Shown here one piece after another: positions 1-8,865 of a stretch of 64,000 nt of DNA. The position numbers and the translations under genes are program-made. Positions within the stretch are counted from its first letter, which is position 1, and each line of letters starts with the position of its first letter. The DNA comes from Bradyrhizobium sp. G127. GTDB lineage: Bacteria > Pseudomonadota > Alphaproteobacteria > Rhizobiales > Xanthobacteraceae. Under the pieces are notes generated by a model, which was not told where the DNA came from, did no database searches, and was given only the letters and a program-made list of their open reading frames with translations. Location of the stretch: NCBI RefSeq assembly GCF_021502575.1, contig NZ_JAKFGN010000003.1, positions 124,001-188,000 on the forward strand. The letters are read 5' to 3'.

Positions 1-73
1 GATATAGCCCCTGCGGCAAAGCCTGAGTCAAGGAATGGCGGGAATGCGGACGTCTGTTTGAAACGGGGTTGCC

Positions 74-132
74 GTCACCCTGAGGTGCCGTCGCCCTTCG
101 AGGCTCGCAAGAGCGCGCACCTCAGGATGACG
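74..132 (-). repeat. Palindromic intergenic repeat, short copy
   Basis: The two ends are inverted repeats of each other (GTCACCCTGAGGTGC at the left, GCACCTCAGGATGAC at the right, one mismatch), so the element can fold into a long hairpin. The same end sequences and the internal segment CTTGCGAGCCTCGAA recur at 2855-2945 and 14545-14652, where the element is longer. This copy lies in the opposite orientation to the other two. It sits just beyond the 3' end of the deacetylase gene. Such dispersed palindromes are common in Bradyrhizobium relatives; no function can be read from the sequence. Confidence 0.8.
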
Positions 133-172
133 ATTCCAGCGACGTTGCTTGCGAAGAAATTTGCAGTTCGTC

Positions 173-1255
173 CTACGCCGCATCGACCCGGCGGAAGCCG
201 TTCCACATCGCGGTGGCGGCGCCGGAGGTCAGCACCGACAGGAACCGCGCGGTCTGGTAATTGCCGTTCAGCGAGATGCGCGGCAGCGCCGTCATGTGCG
301 CGGCGTTCTCCGGAAAGATCATGCCGGGGCGCGTCGTCACCGCGGTCTTGAATCCAAGTCCACGCGCCAACTTGAATTCGCGCGCGGCGGCGGCAGCTTT
401 ATAGCCATACGGATAGGCAAAATGCAGCGCGGGCATGTGCAGTTCGTTCTCGATGCGCGAACGGCTGTCGCCCATCTGCCGCCGCGCCTCGGCATCGCTT
501 TCCCGCGCCAGGTTGCAGTGGCTGATGGTGTGCGCGCCGATGGTGACCAGCGGATCGGCGGCGAAGCCGCGCAACTCGTCCCATGACATGCACAGTTCGC
601 GTGCTATCGCCGCGTCGTCGATCCCGTAGCGCGCGCACAATGCGCTGACTTCGCGCTGCACGGCGGTGTCGTCCGGCAATGTCTGCAGCCAGTCCTGGAT
701 CTGATTGAAGGCATCCTGTTTGGCAGCCGCGTCGCCCGCCTCGATCCGCACCTTCGCGCCGTCGCGCACGATCTCGAGGGCCTCTGCGCGGGCGATCACG
801 CGCTCCAGCGCCAGCCACCAGAGTCGTCCCGTTCCTTCGGCGAAATCGCTGGCGACATAGACCGTGAACGGCGCGTTCTGTTCGCGCATCAACGGCAGCG
901 CATGGTCGCGGTTGTCGCGATAACCGTCGTCGAAGGTGAAGCAGGCGAAGCGGCGCGCGAAATCGCGCTCGCTCATCCGGCGCTGTGCTTCGTCCAGCGA
1001 AACAATATCGATATCGAGGGCGCGGACATGCGCCAGCACCGCGCGCAGGAAGTCGGGCGTGATTTCGAGATGCCGGTTGGGCTGGAACATATCGTCGCGG
1101 GCCGGGCGAACGTGATGCAGCATGAAGATGGCGCCGACGCCGGAAAGCCACGGCCGCAGCACATGATGCGCGCCGGTGAAATACAGCGCGTCGAGGCCGA
1201 CGCGGATGACGTTATTGCGAAGTTGTTTCATGGCGATGGTTCGGGGGCCGATCAT
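173..1255 (-). CDS. Polysaccharide deacetylase family protein (NodB/CE4-like)
   Basis: A 360-residue protein with the hallmarks of the NodB-homology (carbohydrate esterase 4) fold. The TFDDG motif at about residues 107-111 supplies the catalytic base and first metal-binding Asp. HTISH at 242-246 matches the HxxxH metal-binding motif, and FAYPYG at 279-284 matches the motif lining the active site. Family members remove N- or O-acetyl groups from chitin-like, peptidoglycan or exopolysaccharide chains; the substrate here is unknown. There is no clear signal peptide, so a cytoplasmic or membrane-associated role in polysaccharide synthesis is possible. A second in-frame ATG eight codons in (position 1231) is an equally good start. 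No polysaccharide synthesis genes adjoin it within the window. Confidence 0.85.
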   Translation of the reverse strand: MIGPRTIAMKQLRNNVIRVGLDALYFTGAHHVLRPWLSGVGAIFMLHHVRPARDDMFQPNRHLEITPDFLRAVLAHVRALDIDIVSLDEAQRRMSERDFARRFACFTFDDGYRDNRDHALPLMREQNAPFTVYVASDFAEGTGRLWWLALERVIARAEALEIVRDGAKVRIEAGDAAAKQDAFNQIQDWLQTLPDDTAVQREVSALCARYGIDDAAIARELCMSWDELRGFAADPLVTIGAHTISHCNLARESDAEARRQMGDSRSRIENELHMPALHFAYPYGYKAAAAAREFKLARGLGFKTAVTTRPGMIFPENAAHMTALPRISLNGNYQTARFLSVLTSGAATAMWNGFRRVDAA

Positions 1256-1435
1256 GCTGTCCGGAACCTTCAGATTGGGCCGGAACCGTTGAACAAACGG
1301 TTATCCGGATGGCTGAAACAGCATTCGGCGGGGCTTTCCGCCCGGCATGTTCCGGTTCAATGCCTCTGTCCATTTCGCGTTTGACACCCGTGCAAGGGTT
1401 TGTTTTGTCAGCATTCTGTCAAGTGAAGGTCCGGG

Positions 1436-2830
1436 ATGAGCCGCATATCAGGTTGGGCACGTAAATGGTGGCCGGGGTTGATTCCCCTGGGCGCTCTTTG
1501 GATCGCTGCGATCTGGACCGGCACCGCCCCGCTCGAGGCCGATCTAGCTGCGCGGTCGACCGCCGCGCTCAAGGACACCGTTCTGGACAAGACCCGTATC
1601 TCCGTGGCCGGCCGCGACGTCGGCCTCTCGGCAGAGGCCTTTTCGGAAGACGGCCGGCGCAGCGCCACCGCGCAGGTCGAGGCCGTCTCCGGCGTGCGGC
1701 TGTTGAATGACGACACCCGTCTGGTCGCGGAAGCCAAGCCCTTCGTCTGGTCGGTGGAGCGCGACGTGGTCCGGATCACGCTTGGCGGTAATGCGCCGCT
1801 GCCAGCCAGCAAGGCGCGGCTGGCGGAAGCCGCGCGCGCGGTGGCCGGCGGCACCGAAGTGTCGGATCGTATGGGCATGGCGCGAGGCGCGCCGCCGCGC
1901 TTCGATACCGCGGCGCTGCTGCTGGTGGATCAGATCGGCAAGCTCAAGGACGGCAAGATCACGCTTAGCGACACCGGCGTCAGCCTGTCTGGCATGGCGC
2001 GGGAAATCGGCAGCCGCGAAGCGATTTTGGCGGCGCTGCGGAATTTGCCCGAAGGTTATTCGGTGAAGGAAAATGCCATCAAGGCGCCGCCCTACATCTT
2101 CCAGGCCACCAAGGATCCGGTGGCGAACACCGTGACGCTCGCGGGATATGTGCCGGACAACGCGGTCCATGCGGCCATCGTCGCGGCGGTCGGCCGCAAG
2201 TTCTTCTCCGAAAAGCTGGTGGACAATCTCAAGGCCAGCGTTGGCGCGCCGCAGGGATTTACCAATGCCGCCGTGGCCGCGCTCGGCGCGCTGTCGCGGG
2301 TCTCGACCGGTTCGCTGGTGATCTCGGACCGCGAGGTCAAACTGTCGGGCGACGCACTTTATGCTGTCGCAGCGGACCAGATTCGCGACAGTCTCGGCGG
2401 CCGGTTGCCGCAGGGCTGGACCAACAAGGCCGAGGTCTCGGTGAAGCCGGTCGCCAGCAGTGTCGATCCCACCGTCTGCCAGCAGTTGTTTTACGAACTG
2501 CTGGGCAAGGCGCGGATCAGGTTCGAATCCGGCAAGGCAACCATCGATCAGGATTCCATGGGCCTGCTCGACCGGCTGATCGAAACCGCGCTGCGCTGCC
2601 CGAATGCCAATATCGAGGTCGCCGGTCATACCGACAGCGACGGCGACAGCAATTCCAACAAGACGCTGTCGGAGAAGCGCGCGCAGGCGGTGGCGGACTA
2701 TCTGGTCAAGGCCGGACTGCCGATCGAACGCCTGCAGGCGGTGGGTTACGGCAGCGAGCAGCCTATCGCCGCCAATGACACCGACGAGGGCAAGGCCAGG
2801 AACCGGCGTATCGATTTCGTGGTGAAATGA
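1436..2830 (+). CDS. OmpA-family protein with N-terminal membrane anchor
   Basis: A 464-residue protein. Residues about 12-28 form one hydrophobic segment, followed by a long extracytoplasmic region and a C-terminal OmpA-like peptidoglycan-binding domain from about residue 350 to the end. That domain carries the family features: RFESGKATI at its start, VAGHTDSDG in the middle and ARNRRIDFVV at the end. The middle region has repeated alpha/beta stretches compatible with BON-like modules, as in the mycobacterial ArfA/OmpATb group, but this is only a resemblance. The likely role is tethering the envelope to peptidoglycan. The gene stands alone, with a palindromic repeat directly after its stop. 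Confidence 0.85.
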   Translation: MSRISGWARKWWPGLIPLGALWIAAIWTGTAPLEADLAARSTAALKDTVLDKTRISVAGRDVGLSAEAFSEDGRRSATAQVEAVSGVRLLNDDTRLVAEAKPFVWSVERDVVRITLGGNAPLPASKARLAEAARAVAGGTEVSDRMGMARGAPPRFDTAALLLVDQIGKLKDGKITLSDTGVSLSGMAREIGSREAILAALRNLPEGYSVKENAIKAPPYIFQATKDPVANTVTLAGYVPDNAVHAAIVAAVGRKFFSEKLVDNLKASVGAPQGFTNAAVAALGALSRVSTGSLVISDREVKLSGDALYAVAADQIRDSLGGRLPQGWTNKAEVSVKPVASSVDPTVCQQLFYELLGKARIRFESGKATIDQDSMGLLDRLIETALRCPNANIEVAGHTDSDGDSNSNKTLSEKRAQAVADYLVKAGLPIERLQAVGYGSEQPIAANDTDEGKARNRRIDFVVK

Positions 2831-2854
2831 GCATGATATGCGGTCGGCGGATGC

Positions 2855-2945
2855 GTCATCCTGAGATGCGAGCTCTTGCGAGCCTCGAAGGATGGCGCGT
2901 GGTTGCGCCGTCGCTCTTCGCTTCGCTCCGGCACCTCAGGGTGAC
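2855..2945 (+). repeat. Palindromic intergenic repeat, long copy
   Basis: It begins GTCATCCTGAGATGC and ends GGCACCTCAGGGTGAC, which are near-complementary ends. The internal segment CTTGCGAGCCTCGAA is shared with the copies at 74-132 and 14545-14652. Compared with the first copy it carries about 30 extra bases near its right end, including CTTCGCTTCGCTCCGG, which is shared with the third copy. It fills the gap between the OmpA gene and the small membrane protein gene. Confidence 0.8.
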
Positions 2946-2972
2946 GGCATCGGATCATAAGGACGGGACTCC

Positions 2973-3275
2973 ATGATCTACCTCGCGACATTCAACTGGG
3001 GCTGGCTGCTGGGCGCGGGATTGATCGGCCTGGCCATGGGATGGATCGCCGTGGTTCAGCGCGGGCAGGGCTGGACGGCCATCACAATGCAAAAGGTGGC
3101 GGTCTTCGTGGCGGCGCTGATCCTCGCCTCCGTGTTTCATCTTGCCCCTGGCCGCGTGGGCTATTGGCTCGATCTCGGTCTTGTGATGTTTGCGGTCTAT
3201 GTTGCCGGCTGTGCGGTAGGGTCATGGCTCCGCTATCTGGTGGTCTCGCGGCATGCGTCGGCGAGCAAGGCGTAA
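2973..3275 (+). CDS. Small integral membrane protein, function unknown
   Basis: A 100-residue protein with three predicted membrane segments (about residues 9-27, 40-57 and 65-86) and a basic C-terminal tail. I do not recognise a named family. Its stop codon overlaps the start of the DinB gene in the arrangement TAATG, so the two are probably translated together. Codon use resembles its neighbours. Confidence 0.7.
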   Translation: MIYLATFNWGWLLGAGLIGLAMGWIAVVQRGQGWTAITMQKVAVFVAALILASVFHLAPGRVGYWLDLGLVMFAVYVAGCAVGSWLRYLVVSRHASASKA

Positions 3276-3793
3276 TGGCAGGCGGTCTGACCTCGCATTT
3301 CAGGATGATGGCCCGCTATAACTCTTGGGCAAACGCCCGACTTTATGATGCCGCGGCGGGTCTCGATGAAACCCAGTACAAGGCCGACCGCGGCGCTTTC
3401 TTCAAGTCGGTCCATGGCACGCTGAATCATCTGCTGGTCACCGATCGCATCTGGATGCAGCGCTTTACGGGCGAAGGCGAGGCGCCGGCCCGGCTCGACG
3501 CGATCCTGTTCGAGACGCTCGATGCGCTGCGCGCCGCGCGTGTCGCGGAGGACGGCCGGATCGTGGCTTATGTCGATGGGCTCGACGATACGCGTATTGC
3601 GGGCACTATTTCCTACCGGCGCGTATCCAGCCCCGAGCAATTCGTACAGCAATTGGCCCCTGCGCTGGCGCACTGGTTCAATCACCAAACCCATCATCGC
3701 GGTCAGGCGCACGTGCTTTTGACTGGCCTCGGCCAGCCATCCACCGAACTGGACCTGTTATTCTTTCAGCGCGAGCAGGTCGCTGCGGCGTGA
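3275..3793 (+). CDS. DinB family protein
   Basis: A 172-residue protein of the DinB/YfiT four-helix-bundle family. The expected three metal-ligand histidines are visible: one in the segment KSVHGTLNHLL near residue 45-50 and two in the segment NHQTHHRGQAH near residues 130-140. Members are often metal-dependent thiol transferases or hydrolases; the actual substrate cannot be told. The ATG at 3275 overlaps the previous stop (TAATG) and begins the conserved part. The reading frame stays open upstream, but that extension lies inside the preceding membrane-protein gene and is rejected as the start. Confidence 0.85.
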   Translation: MAGGLTSHFRMMARYNSWANARLYDAAAGLDETQYKADRGAFFKSVHGTLNHLLVTDRIWMQRFTGEGEAPARLDAILFETLDALRAARVAEDGRIVAYVDGLDDTRIAGTISYRRVSSPEQFVQQLAPALAHWFNHQTHHRGQAHVLLTGLGQPSTELDLLFFQREQVAAA

Positions 3794-3955
3794 CATCGAT
3801 ATGACGCGTGTGCGGTGCGGTGGACTTAATTCTTAACGTGACTTCCGCCTTATAAAGGGGCTCAAATCGGCCAAGCCGGTCTCGCGGTCGCCACGGCGGT
3901 CTGCTAGGACAGCAAACGCCGGGGACGATGTGGTTGATCGAATTTTGAGGTCTGG

Positions 3956-5017
3956 ATGCTGGAGACACTACGCGGGACCATCGCGTACATGCGCGAGAAG
4001 CAAATCCTGCACAAGCTAGGTGTTTTGATCAGCATCGCGATCATCGCCATCGCTTGCTTCATCCTCTATGAGATGCTGAAAGGTCTCGACACTGACGACC
4101 TCTACGAGGCGTTGCGCGAAACCGAGTTCCGCACCATCCTCCTTGCCGGTCTTTGCGTCGCCGCCGGTTATTTCACCCTGACGTTCTATGACCTGTTCGC
4201 GCTGCGCGCCATCGGCCGCGGCCAGGTACCGTACCGCATCGCCGCCTTCGCCGGTTTCACCAGCTATTCGATCGGACACAACGTCGGCGCCAGCGTCTTT
4301 ACCGGCGGCGTGGTGCGTTACCGGATTTACTCCGCCTGGAATCTGACGGCGGTGGATGTCGCCAAGGTCTGCTTTCTCGCCGGCCTGACGTTCTGGCTCG
4401 GCAACGCCGCCGTGCTCGGCCTCGGCGTCGCCTATCATCCCGAGGCGGCTGCTTCCATCGACAAGCTGCCGATCTGGCTCAACCGTCTTGCAGCGATCTG
4501 CATCCTCATCGGCCTTGTGGCCTATGTCATGTGGGTCTGGGCCAAGCCGCGCGAAGTGGGTCGCGGAAGCTGGACCGTCACGCTTCCCGGCGGCCCGCTG
4601 ACGCTGCTGCAGATCGTCATCGGCATCGTCGATCTCGGTTTCTGCGCGCTGGCGATGTACATTCTGGTGCCCGATGAGCCTCATGTCGGGTTCGTTGTCG
4701 TGGCGGTGATCTTCGTGTCGGCGACGCTGCTCGGCTTCGCCAGCCATTCGCCCGGCGGTCTCGGTGTGTTCGATGCCGCGATGCTGGTGGGCTTGTTTCA
4801 GTTCGACCGCGAGGAACTGCTGGCGGGCATGCTGCTGTTCCGGGTGCTTTATTATCTCGTCCCGTTCTTTATTTCTGTCATCTTGCTCTCGCTTCGCGAG
4901 CTTATTGTCGGCCTCCGGGCGAAACGGGTCGCAGCGGCCTTGCAGCGGCTCGACGATGTGGCGAAGCCCAACGGCACGCAGGGATCCGCTCAGGGATCGC
5001 GCTCTCCGGTCGCCTAG
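3956..5017 (+). CDS. Lysylphosphatidylglycerol synthase transmembrane-like protein (UPF0104 family)
   Basis: A 353-residue polytopic membrane protein with about eight hydrophobic segments. It resembles the flippase-like transmembrane module of MprF and the UPF0104/YbhN family. Conserved-looking features include the polar segment GHNVGASVFTGG near residues 105-115 and the SHSPGGLGVFD segment near residues 263-273, which fits the family's PGG-containing signature. No soluble aminoacyl-transferase domain follows, so it is not a full MprF. Possible roles are lipid translocation or envelope lipid homeostasis. It is preceded by a 160-base gap and is probably transcribed alone or with the downstream kinase. 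Confidence 0.8.
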   Translation: MLETLRGTIAYMREKQILHKLGVLISIAIIAIACFILYEMLKGLDTDDLYEALRETEFRTILLAGLCVAAGYFTLTFYDLFALRAIGRGQVPYRIAAFAGFTSYSIGHNVGASVFTGGVVRYRIYSAWNLTAVDVAKVCFLAGLTFWLGNAAVLGLGVAYHPEAAASIDKLPIWLNRLAAICILIGLVAYVMWVWAKPREVGRGSWTVTLPGGPLTLLQIVIGIVDLGFCALAMYILVPDEPHVGFVVVAVIFVSATLLGFASHSPGGLGVFDAAMLVGLFQFDREELLAGMLLFRVLYYLVPFFISVILLSLRELIVGLRAKRVAAALQRLDDVAKPNGTQGSAQGSRSPVA

Positions 5018-5123
5018 TGCAGCTTTGTATCGGTGCGTATCCCTTTCCGAATCTCGTGAACGGTGGTGCTGAAACAGACTGCGAACTTCGGAAAGCGGTA
5101 AGCGCGCGAAACAGGTACGACGC

Positions 5124-6449
5124 ATGACGATGACGTCTCCGAATTCAGGTTTTGCGCCGTGGTCCGACAGGCTGCGGCGATCGGCGATCATCCTGATCGC
5201 GACGGCGCTGGGTCTTGCGGCGTCGATGATGTTCGGCGGCCTGACTTTGCCGCAGGCCGGGATGATCTTTCTCGCGATTGCCGGTGCTGCGCTGGTGCCG
5301 TGGAATCTGCATCAGTCCGTTCCGGCAACTGATGACATGGTCGGCGCGCGTCCTGCGGAAACGCCGGTGGTGCAGGCGCTGGTCGGCGGCATGCCGGATG
5401 CAGCCGTGCTGCTGGATCGCGCCGGGCGCGTGCTGCATTTCAATGTCGCCGCTTCGCAACTGGCTCCGGCGCTGCGCAAGAACGAACTGGCGCTGTTCGC
5501 GCTACGCTCTCCCGAGATCATCGCGGCATTGCGCGAGGCCATCGCCACCCGCGAGCCGCAGCGCGCGAGTTACGTGGACCATGTTCCCATCGACCGCTGG
5601 ATGGAGTTGATCGTCACGCCGCTGTCGCTGCCGACCGCGTTCGGCGGCAGTGAATACTGCATCCTGATGACGTTCCATGATCAGACGCCGCTGCGGCGGG
5701 TCGAGGAAATGCGCGCGGATTTCGTTGCCAATGCCAGCCATGAACTGCGCACGCCGCTGGCGGCGCTGTCGGGCTTCATCGACACGCTGCAAGGCCCCGC
5801 GCGCGACGATCCGAAGGCGCGCGAGCGTTTTCTCGGCATCATGCATGCGCAGGCCACTCGCATGGCGCGGCTGATCGACGATCTGTTGTCGCTGTCGCGG
5901 GTCGAACTCAGCGCCCATGTTCGTCCGGAAAAAATGGTCGACGTGGTGCCGCTGGTGCGTCAGGTGGTCGACGGGCTGGAGCCGCTGGCAAGCGAGCGTC
6001 AGGTCGCCATCGAGGTCGAACTGCCGGACGGTGCAGTCAATGTCGCGGGCGACAGTGAAGAGTTGTTGCGGCTGCTGGAGAACCTGATCGAGAACGGACT
6101 CAAGTACGGCGCTTCCGGCGGGCGCGTGGTGGTGACGCTGAGCGAGCCGGCGCCGGGCGACGCCGGGGGCGAGGTTCGTCTCGCGGTGCGCGACTTTGGT
6201 CCCGGCATCGCGCCGGAGCATTTGCCGCGCCTCACCGAACGGTTCTATCGCGTCGATGTCGGCGACAGCCGCGCGCAGGGCGGCACGGGTCTCGGCCTGT
6301 CGCTGGTCAAGCACATCCTCAATCGCCATCGCGGCCGCCTTCTCATCGAAAGCATGCCCGGTCACGGCGCGACATTCACGGCGTGCTTCCCGGCGGCGAA
6401 GGCGGCCGAAAAGCCCTCCGCCGGTGAGAAGGTCCCGGCGAAGGAATAA
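5124..6449 (+). CDS. phoR: PhoR-like sensor histidine kinase
   Basis: A 441-residue membrane histidine kinase. Two membrane segments (about 19-38 and 43-60) are joined by a very short loop, as in PhoR, so there is no large periplasmic sensor. A PAS-like region follows (about 80-190). The HisKA motif [11 protein letters not shown] carries the phospho-acceptor His206, and the ATP-binding domain shows an N-box ([10 protein letters not shown]) and a G-box ([13 protein letters not shown]). This layout is typical of the phosphate-starvation kinase PhoR. In relatives phoR usually heads a pst-phoU-phoB operon; here the next gene is convergent gcrA and no pst or phoB gene lies in the window, so the assignment rests on architecture alone. 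Confidence 0.7.
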   Translation: MTMTSPNSGFAPWSDRLRRSAIILIATALGLAASMMFGGLTLPQAGMIFLAIAGAALVPWNLHQSVPATDDMVGARPAETPVVQALVGGMPDAAVLLDRAGRVLHFNVAASQLAPALRKNELALFALRSPEIIAALREAIATREPQRASYVDHVPIDRWMELIVTPLSLPTAFGGSEYCILMTFHDQTPLRRVEEMRADFVANASHELRTPLAALSGFIDTLQGPARDDPKARERFLGIMHAQATRMARLIDDLLSLSRVELSAHVRPEKMVDVVPLVRQVVDGLEPLASERQVAIEVELPDGAVNVAGDSEELLRLLENLIENGLKYGASGGRVVVTLSEPAPGDAGGEVRLAVRDFGPGIAPEHLPRLTERFYRVDVGDSRAQGGTGLGLSLVKHILNRHRGRLLIESMPGHGATFTACFPAAKAAEKPSAGEKVPAKE

Positions 6450-6520
6450 AGCGGAAAGAGCGGCGGCCGCAGTTTGGCCGCACGGTCACCAAACCGCCTT
6501 TTGCGCCGAAGTTCGCAACA

Positions 6521-6550
6521 AAAAAGCCTCATCGTTTCGATGGGGCTTTT
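6521..6550. terminator. Bidirectional intrinsic terminator between phoR and gcrA
   Basis: The sequence AAAAAGCCTCATCG, then TTT, then CGATGGGGCTTTT forms a 13-bp stem with one G-T pair. It is flanked by A-rich sequence on the left and T-rich on the right, so it can end transcripts from both convergent genes. Confidence 0.85.
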
Positions 6551-6576
6551 CCGTCATTTGGGCGTTGGCGTTTGGC

Positions 6577-7086
6577 CTATTTGGTGTTGGGCCGCGCGGC
6601 GCGGCGGCGATCGCTCGCCGGCTGGTAAGCGATGCGCGAGTGATGGGCGCAATAGGGAAGCGCGTTGAGGGCCTTGCCGCCACAGAAGAAGAAATCCGCA
6701 CTGCCGGGATCGCCGACCGGCCAGTGGCAGGTGCTCTCGTTCAGTTCCAGCAGGCTCAGCCGCTGGCTCATCGGCACCACGTTGTCGAAGGCGATCGGAT
6801 CTGGTTCGGCTTCGACTTCAAAGGCATGGGCGAGCGCGGTGTTGCCGCGCGACACCGGACGGTTGATCCGCATCATGTGCTGCGCGGGGCGCACCTTGCG
6901 CTGCCGCGGGGCCGCCGAGGATGGGCTCTTGGCGCGGCCCGACAGGCCGAGCCGGTGAACCTTTCCGATCACGGCGTTCCGGGTGATATTTCCGAGTTCG
7001 GCGGCGATCTGGCTTGCCGACAGTCCGGCTTCCCAGAGCTTCTTCAACTGTTCAACGCGATCGTCGGTCCAGCTCATTACCGTCAT
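6577..7086 (-). CDS. gcrA: GcrA cell cycle regulator
   Basis: A 169-residue protein matching the alphaproteobacterial GcrA family. The N-terminal DNA-binding region begins [18 protein letters not shown] and continues to the conserved [10 protein letters not shown] and [14 protein letters not shown] segments. The C-terminal part carries CHWPVGDP and [20 protein letters not shown], the cysteine/histidine-rich RNA-polymerase sigma-70 interaction region. In Caulobacter, GcrA binds sigma-70 and activates promoters with CcrM-methylated GANTC sites. The ATG at 7086 has an AGGAAG ribosome-binding site about six bases upstream; an open frame continues upstream but without such a site. Several GANTC motifs lie in its own upstream region. 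Confidence 0.95.
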   Translation of the reverse strand: MTVMSWTDDRVEQLKKLWEAGLSASQIAAELGNITRNAVIGKVHRLGLSGRAKSPSSAAPRQRKVRPAQHMMRINRPVSRGNTALAHAFEVEAEPDPIAFDNVVPMSQRLSLLELNESTCHWPVGDPGSADFFFCGGKALNALPYCAHHSRIAYQPASDRRRAARPNTK

Positions 7087-7166
7087 CGCAATCTTCCTTT
7101 TGATCTCGCACCGGCCATTTCCGGTCCGGCGTCGCGCTTGCAAACTTCTCAAAATCCCTGCCGGCA

Positions 7167-7311
7167 GAATCCCTTAGCCCTCGCCGGTTGCATAAAAAGC
7201 GACCGGGCGTTTACGCCGCACAGAAGACAATCGAGGATCAGAACTGCCGCACGAGATGTCGTACCCAACGCCAAGGATGCTACAATATGGCGTGACTCAC
7301 GCGCAAGAGTC
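7167..7311. promoter_or_regulatory. GANTC (CcrM methylation) sites upstream of gcrA
   Basis: Within the 555-base gap between gcrA and argD there are three GANTC sites: GAATC at 7167, GACTC at 7294 and GAGTC at 7307. The last two start only 13 bases apart. CcrM methylates GANTC in alphaproteobacteria and GcrA reads the methylation state, so these could mark a methylation-sensitive gcrA promoter. That is inference; no gene was found in 7087-7498. Confidence 0.4.
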
Positions 7312-7498
7312 GGCATTTGCCGTCCACATGTTCTGATCAGAAAGCAAATAAATTCGATCATTGTGCGGCGTCAAAATGCCGGTCTTTCTGTTCCGGACAG
7401 GCCGCCTGACCGCCGGAATGGCTCTGAAAAGGCCGGATTATGCCGTTGCGGCAGGGATATTCGCGCCGAGGAACGATCCGAACGATGGCCCGCGTGGA

Positions 7499-7526
7499 TT
7501 GACACCGCAGGACCCCACAATAGAAT
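7499..7526 (+). promoter_or_regulatory. Candidate sigma-70 promoter for argDF
   Basis: A perfect -35 box TTGACA at 7499-7504 is followed after 16 bases by TAGAAT (5 of 6 to consensus) at 7521-7526. Transcription would begin near 7532-7534, directly before the hairpin at 7535-7558 and about 110 bases before the argD start. Confidence 0.65.
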
Positions 7527-7534
7527 GACCACCG

Positions 7535-7558
7535 CGTGCCGCCTTTTCGGGCGGCACG
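7535..7558 (+). promoter_or_regulatory. Leader hairpin at the predicted 5' end of the argD transcript
   Basis: CGTGCCGCC, a TTTTCG loop and GGCGGCACG form a perfect 9-bp stem, followed by TTTCGTTT. It lies right at the predicted transcription start. It could be a 5'-stabilising stem, an operator-like dyad or a weak terminator; the sequence does not decide. Confidence 0.5.
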
Positions 7559-7641
7559 TTTCGTTTCCGGGGCAGGCAACTGAGCAACACGCGCGTATGC
7601 GCTCGCAAGGCTGTTGGTCCCCTACCATCGATCGGGTCGCC

Positions 7642-8865
7642 ATGAGTCATACTGCCAAGCCGCATCTCGACTCTCACATGTTGCCGGTTTTCGCCCGCGC
7701 CGACGTTGCTTTCGAGCGCGGCGAAGGCCCGTGGCTGATCGCAACCAACGGCGACCGCTATCTCGATTTCACCAGCGGCGTGGCGGTGAACGCGCTCGGC
7801 CATGCGCATCCGCATCTGGTTGCGGCGATTCAGGAGCAGGCCGGCAAGCTGTGGCATGTCTCCAATCTGTTCACGATTCCGGAAGGCGAGCGGCTGGCGA
7901 CGCGGCTGTGCGATGCGAGCTTTGCCGACGTGGCGTTCTTCTGCAATTCCGGCGCGGAGGCCATGGAAGCCGCCATCAAGATGGCGCGCAAGTTTCAGGC
8001 GGTGAACGGCAGACCGGAACGCTATCGGCTCATCACATTTGAGGGCGCGTTTCACGGCCGCACGCTGGCGACGCTCGCCGCGGGCGGACAGCAGAAATAT
8101 CTCGAAGGTTTCGGACCGCGGGTCGAAGGCTTCGACCAGGTGCCGCTCGGCGATCTCGAAGCCGTGAAGAAGGCGATCGGTCCGGAGACGGCGGGTATCA
8201 TCATCGAGCCGTGGCAGGGCGAAGGCGGCGTGCGCGCGGCAGAGCCCGCGTTCTTCCGCGCGCTGCGGCAGTTGTGCGACGACAACAAGCTCGTGCTGGT
8301 GTTCGATGAAGTGCAGACCGGCATGGGCCGCACCGGCACGCTGTTCGCCTATGAAAAGACCGGCGTCGAGCCGGACATCATGGCGCTGGCGAAAGCGCTG
8401 GGCGGCGGGTTTCCGATGGGCGCGTGTCTTGCGACCGTCGCGGCCGCAGCCGGCATGACGCCGGGTACTCATGGCTCGACCTTCGGCGGCAATCTGCTTG
8501 CCGCCGCTGCGGGCAATGCCACACTTGATGTGATGCTGGCACCGAAATTCTTCGAGCACGTGCAGCGCGCCTCGCTGGTGCTGAAACAAAAGCTCGCCTC
8601 CATCGTCGATCGCTATCCCGATGTCGTTGAAGAAGTCCGGGGCGACGGTCTGCTGATCGGCCTGAAAGCGGTGGTGCCAGCCGGCGATCTTGTCGCCGCG
8701 CTTCGCAACGAAAAGCTGCTTACCGTCGGCGCGGGCGAGAACGTGGTGCGGCTGTTGCCGCCGCTGATCGTGACCGAAGTCGAGATCGAGGATGCCGTGT
8801 CGCGGCTGGAGCGCGTTTGCGCAAAGATGACGCGTATTCCTGCGCGGCGGGAGGCGGCAAGATGA
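7642..8865 (+). CDS. argD: Acetylornithine aminotransferase
   Basis: A 407-residue class III PLP-dependent aminotransferase that converts N-acetylglutamate semialdehyde to N-acetylornithine in arginine synthesis (and can serve in lysine synthesis). Visible family features are the [16 protein letters not shown] segment that binds the cofactor phosphate, [12 protein letters not shown] with the PLP-pyridine Asp, and [11 protein letters not shown] with the PLP-binding Lys at about residue 251. The chosen ATG starts MSHTAKPHL; in-frame ATGs also occur at 7597 and 7678, and none has a strong ribosome-binding site. Its stop overlaps argF (ATGA), so the two are translationally coupled. Confidence 0.93.
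   Translation: MSHTAKPHLDSHMLPVFARADVAFERGEGPWLIATNGDRYLDFTSGVAVNALGHAHPHLVAAIQEQAGKLWHVSNLFTIPEGERLATRLCDASFADVAFFCNSGAEAMEAAIKMARKFQAVNGRPERYRLITFEGAFHGRTLATLAAGGQQKYLEGFGPRVEGFDQVPLGDLEAVKKAIGPETAGIIIEPWQGEGGVRAAEPAFFRALRQLCDDNKLVLVFDEVQTGMGRTGTLFAYEKTGVEPDIMALAKALGGGFPMGACLATVAAAAGMTPGTHGSTFGGNLLAAAAGNATLDVMLAPKFFEHVQRASLVLKQKLASIVDRYPDVVEEVRGDGLLIGLKAVVPAGDLVAALRNEKLLTVGAGENVVRLLPPLIVTEVEIEDAVSRLERVCAKMTRIPARREAAR

Noticed and set aside
3041..3274. N-terminal extension of the DinB reading frame
   Set aside because: It lies in another frame of the membrane-protein gene; the TAATG overlap at 3273-3277 marks the true start.
6196..7641. Long upstream extension of the argD frame, overlapping phoR and gcrA
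   Set aside because: The extension runs through two other genes and a terminator; the aminotransferase family begins near 7642.
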